Assembly: GCF_028453695.1 (NCBI RefSeq)
Contig: NC_135776.1
Location: 1,984,001-2,048,000 of the forward strand
Origin: Augochlora pura
Taxonomy: Eukaryota > Arthropoda > Insecta > Hymenoptera > Halictidae
Length of the DNA stretch: 64,000 nucleotides
Reading direction: 5' to 3'
Made by a program: the position numbers and the translations under genes. This document shows positions 63,743-64,000 of this stretch, one piece after another (position 1 is the first letter of the stretch; every line of letters starts with the position of its first letter). The notes under the pieces were generated by a model. That model was not told the origin of the DNA, did no database searches, and saw only the letters and a list, made by a program, of their open reading frames with translations.

Positions 63743-64000
63743 TTACTGTGCTGTTTGCTGTTGAATTTCTATTTTCTCAACTGTCATGTCTGGGTTCATC
63801 GCAGTAGCTTCTTGGATCGCCTCCGCTAATGCACGATCGTGATCGATGGGATCGCCATCCGATTGTATCGTGATCTTCTGTTCTACCCGGGTTTCTACTA
63901 CTCCGTCCCTCTCGGTTTTATACTAAAATAATAATGGTAAAAATGTAATAGCGTATACTCTACCAAATGTTCATGCGAAGAACAGAAAATATCTTACTGT
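63743..64000 (-). CDS. Coracle/protein 4.1, C-terminal exon (partial gene)
   Basis: FERM-family membrane skeleton protein of septate junctions. Exon 63922-63743 encodes the 4.1 C-terminal domain: RVEQKITIQSDGDPIDHDRA, then ALAEAIQEATAMNPDM and TVEKIEIQQQTAQ, followed by TAA. This resembles human 4.1R's ADIDHDQ and HPDMSVTKVVV blocks. The intron runs 63997-63923 with donor gtaaga, so the last three bases of the window (64000-63998, ACA) are the end of the preceding exon. The rest of the gene lies beyond the window. Confidence 0.93.

Noticed and set aside
1..64000. tRNA, rRNA, CRISPR, LTR or terminal-repeat transposon
   Set aside because: None found by eye on either strand; only microsatellites, short inverted repeats and small tandem duplications were seen.

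Overview
This is an AT-rich window of a eukaryotic nuclear genome, almost certainly an insect. The genes are split by many short GT-AG introns of mostly 60-150 bp, spacing is compact, and every recognisable protein is a metazoan orthologue, several with named Drosophila counterparts (wapl, coracle, l(2)dtl, Ski6, Caf1-105, mRpS31). A bee, wasp or ant would fit the base composition and gene style, but that is inference; nothing here proves the order.

Layout, left to right. 1-4.3 kb (-): a divergent alpha-tubulin of nine exons whose reading frame is broken by four single-base gaps. 4.8-6.8 kb (-): CAF-1 p105/CHAF1B. 7.4-10.0 kb (+): CLPTM1. 10.1-11.4 kb (-): an intronless, capsid-like open frame interrupted by one in-frame TAG, the best candidate for an endogenous RNA-virus element. 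14.0-23.8 kb (-): a multidrug-resistance ABC transporter (ABCC/MRP) with a pair of 221-bp mutually exclusive exons; its first coding exon was not found. 26.9-34.2 kb (-): Ral GTPase-activating protein subunit beta. 35.5-40.1 kb (+): wapl. 41.5-43.9 kb (+): mitochondrial ribosomal protein S31 with an internal 29-residue repeat array. 44.1-45.1 kb (+): exosome subunit Rrp41/Ski6. 45.3-47.4 kb (-): mitochondrial trifunctional protein beta. 47.9-50.5 kb (+): l(2)dtl/Cdt2. 50.9-52.6 kb (-): acylglycerol kinase. 54.1-56.5 kb (+): DCAF8. 57.3-58.3 kb (-): TMEM147. 58.7-60.2 kb (+): PPP1R42. 63.7-64.0 kb (-): the last exon of coracle/protein 4.1, after a long stretch that is probably its 3' UTR.

Most of the region is conserved housekeeping gene space. 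Three genes act in S phase or on chromatin (CHAF1B, wapl, DTL); the promoters of two of them (CHAF1B and DTL) carry E2F-type sites. Two neighbouring genes, DTL and DCAF8, encode substrate receptors of the CRL4 ubiquitin ligase. I saw no rRNA, tRNA, CRISPR or intact transposon. The most unusual items are the capsid-like element, the frame-broken alpha-tubulin lacking Lys40, the mutually exclusive ABCC exons, two GC-AG introns, the mRpS31 repeat array, and a 115-bp near-palindrome between TMEM147 and PPP1R42. All exon boundaries were read by eye from splice signals and protein-family similarity, with no alignment software.
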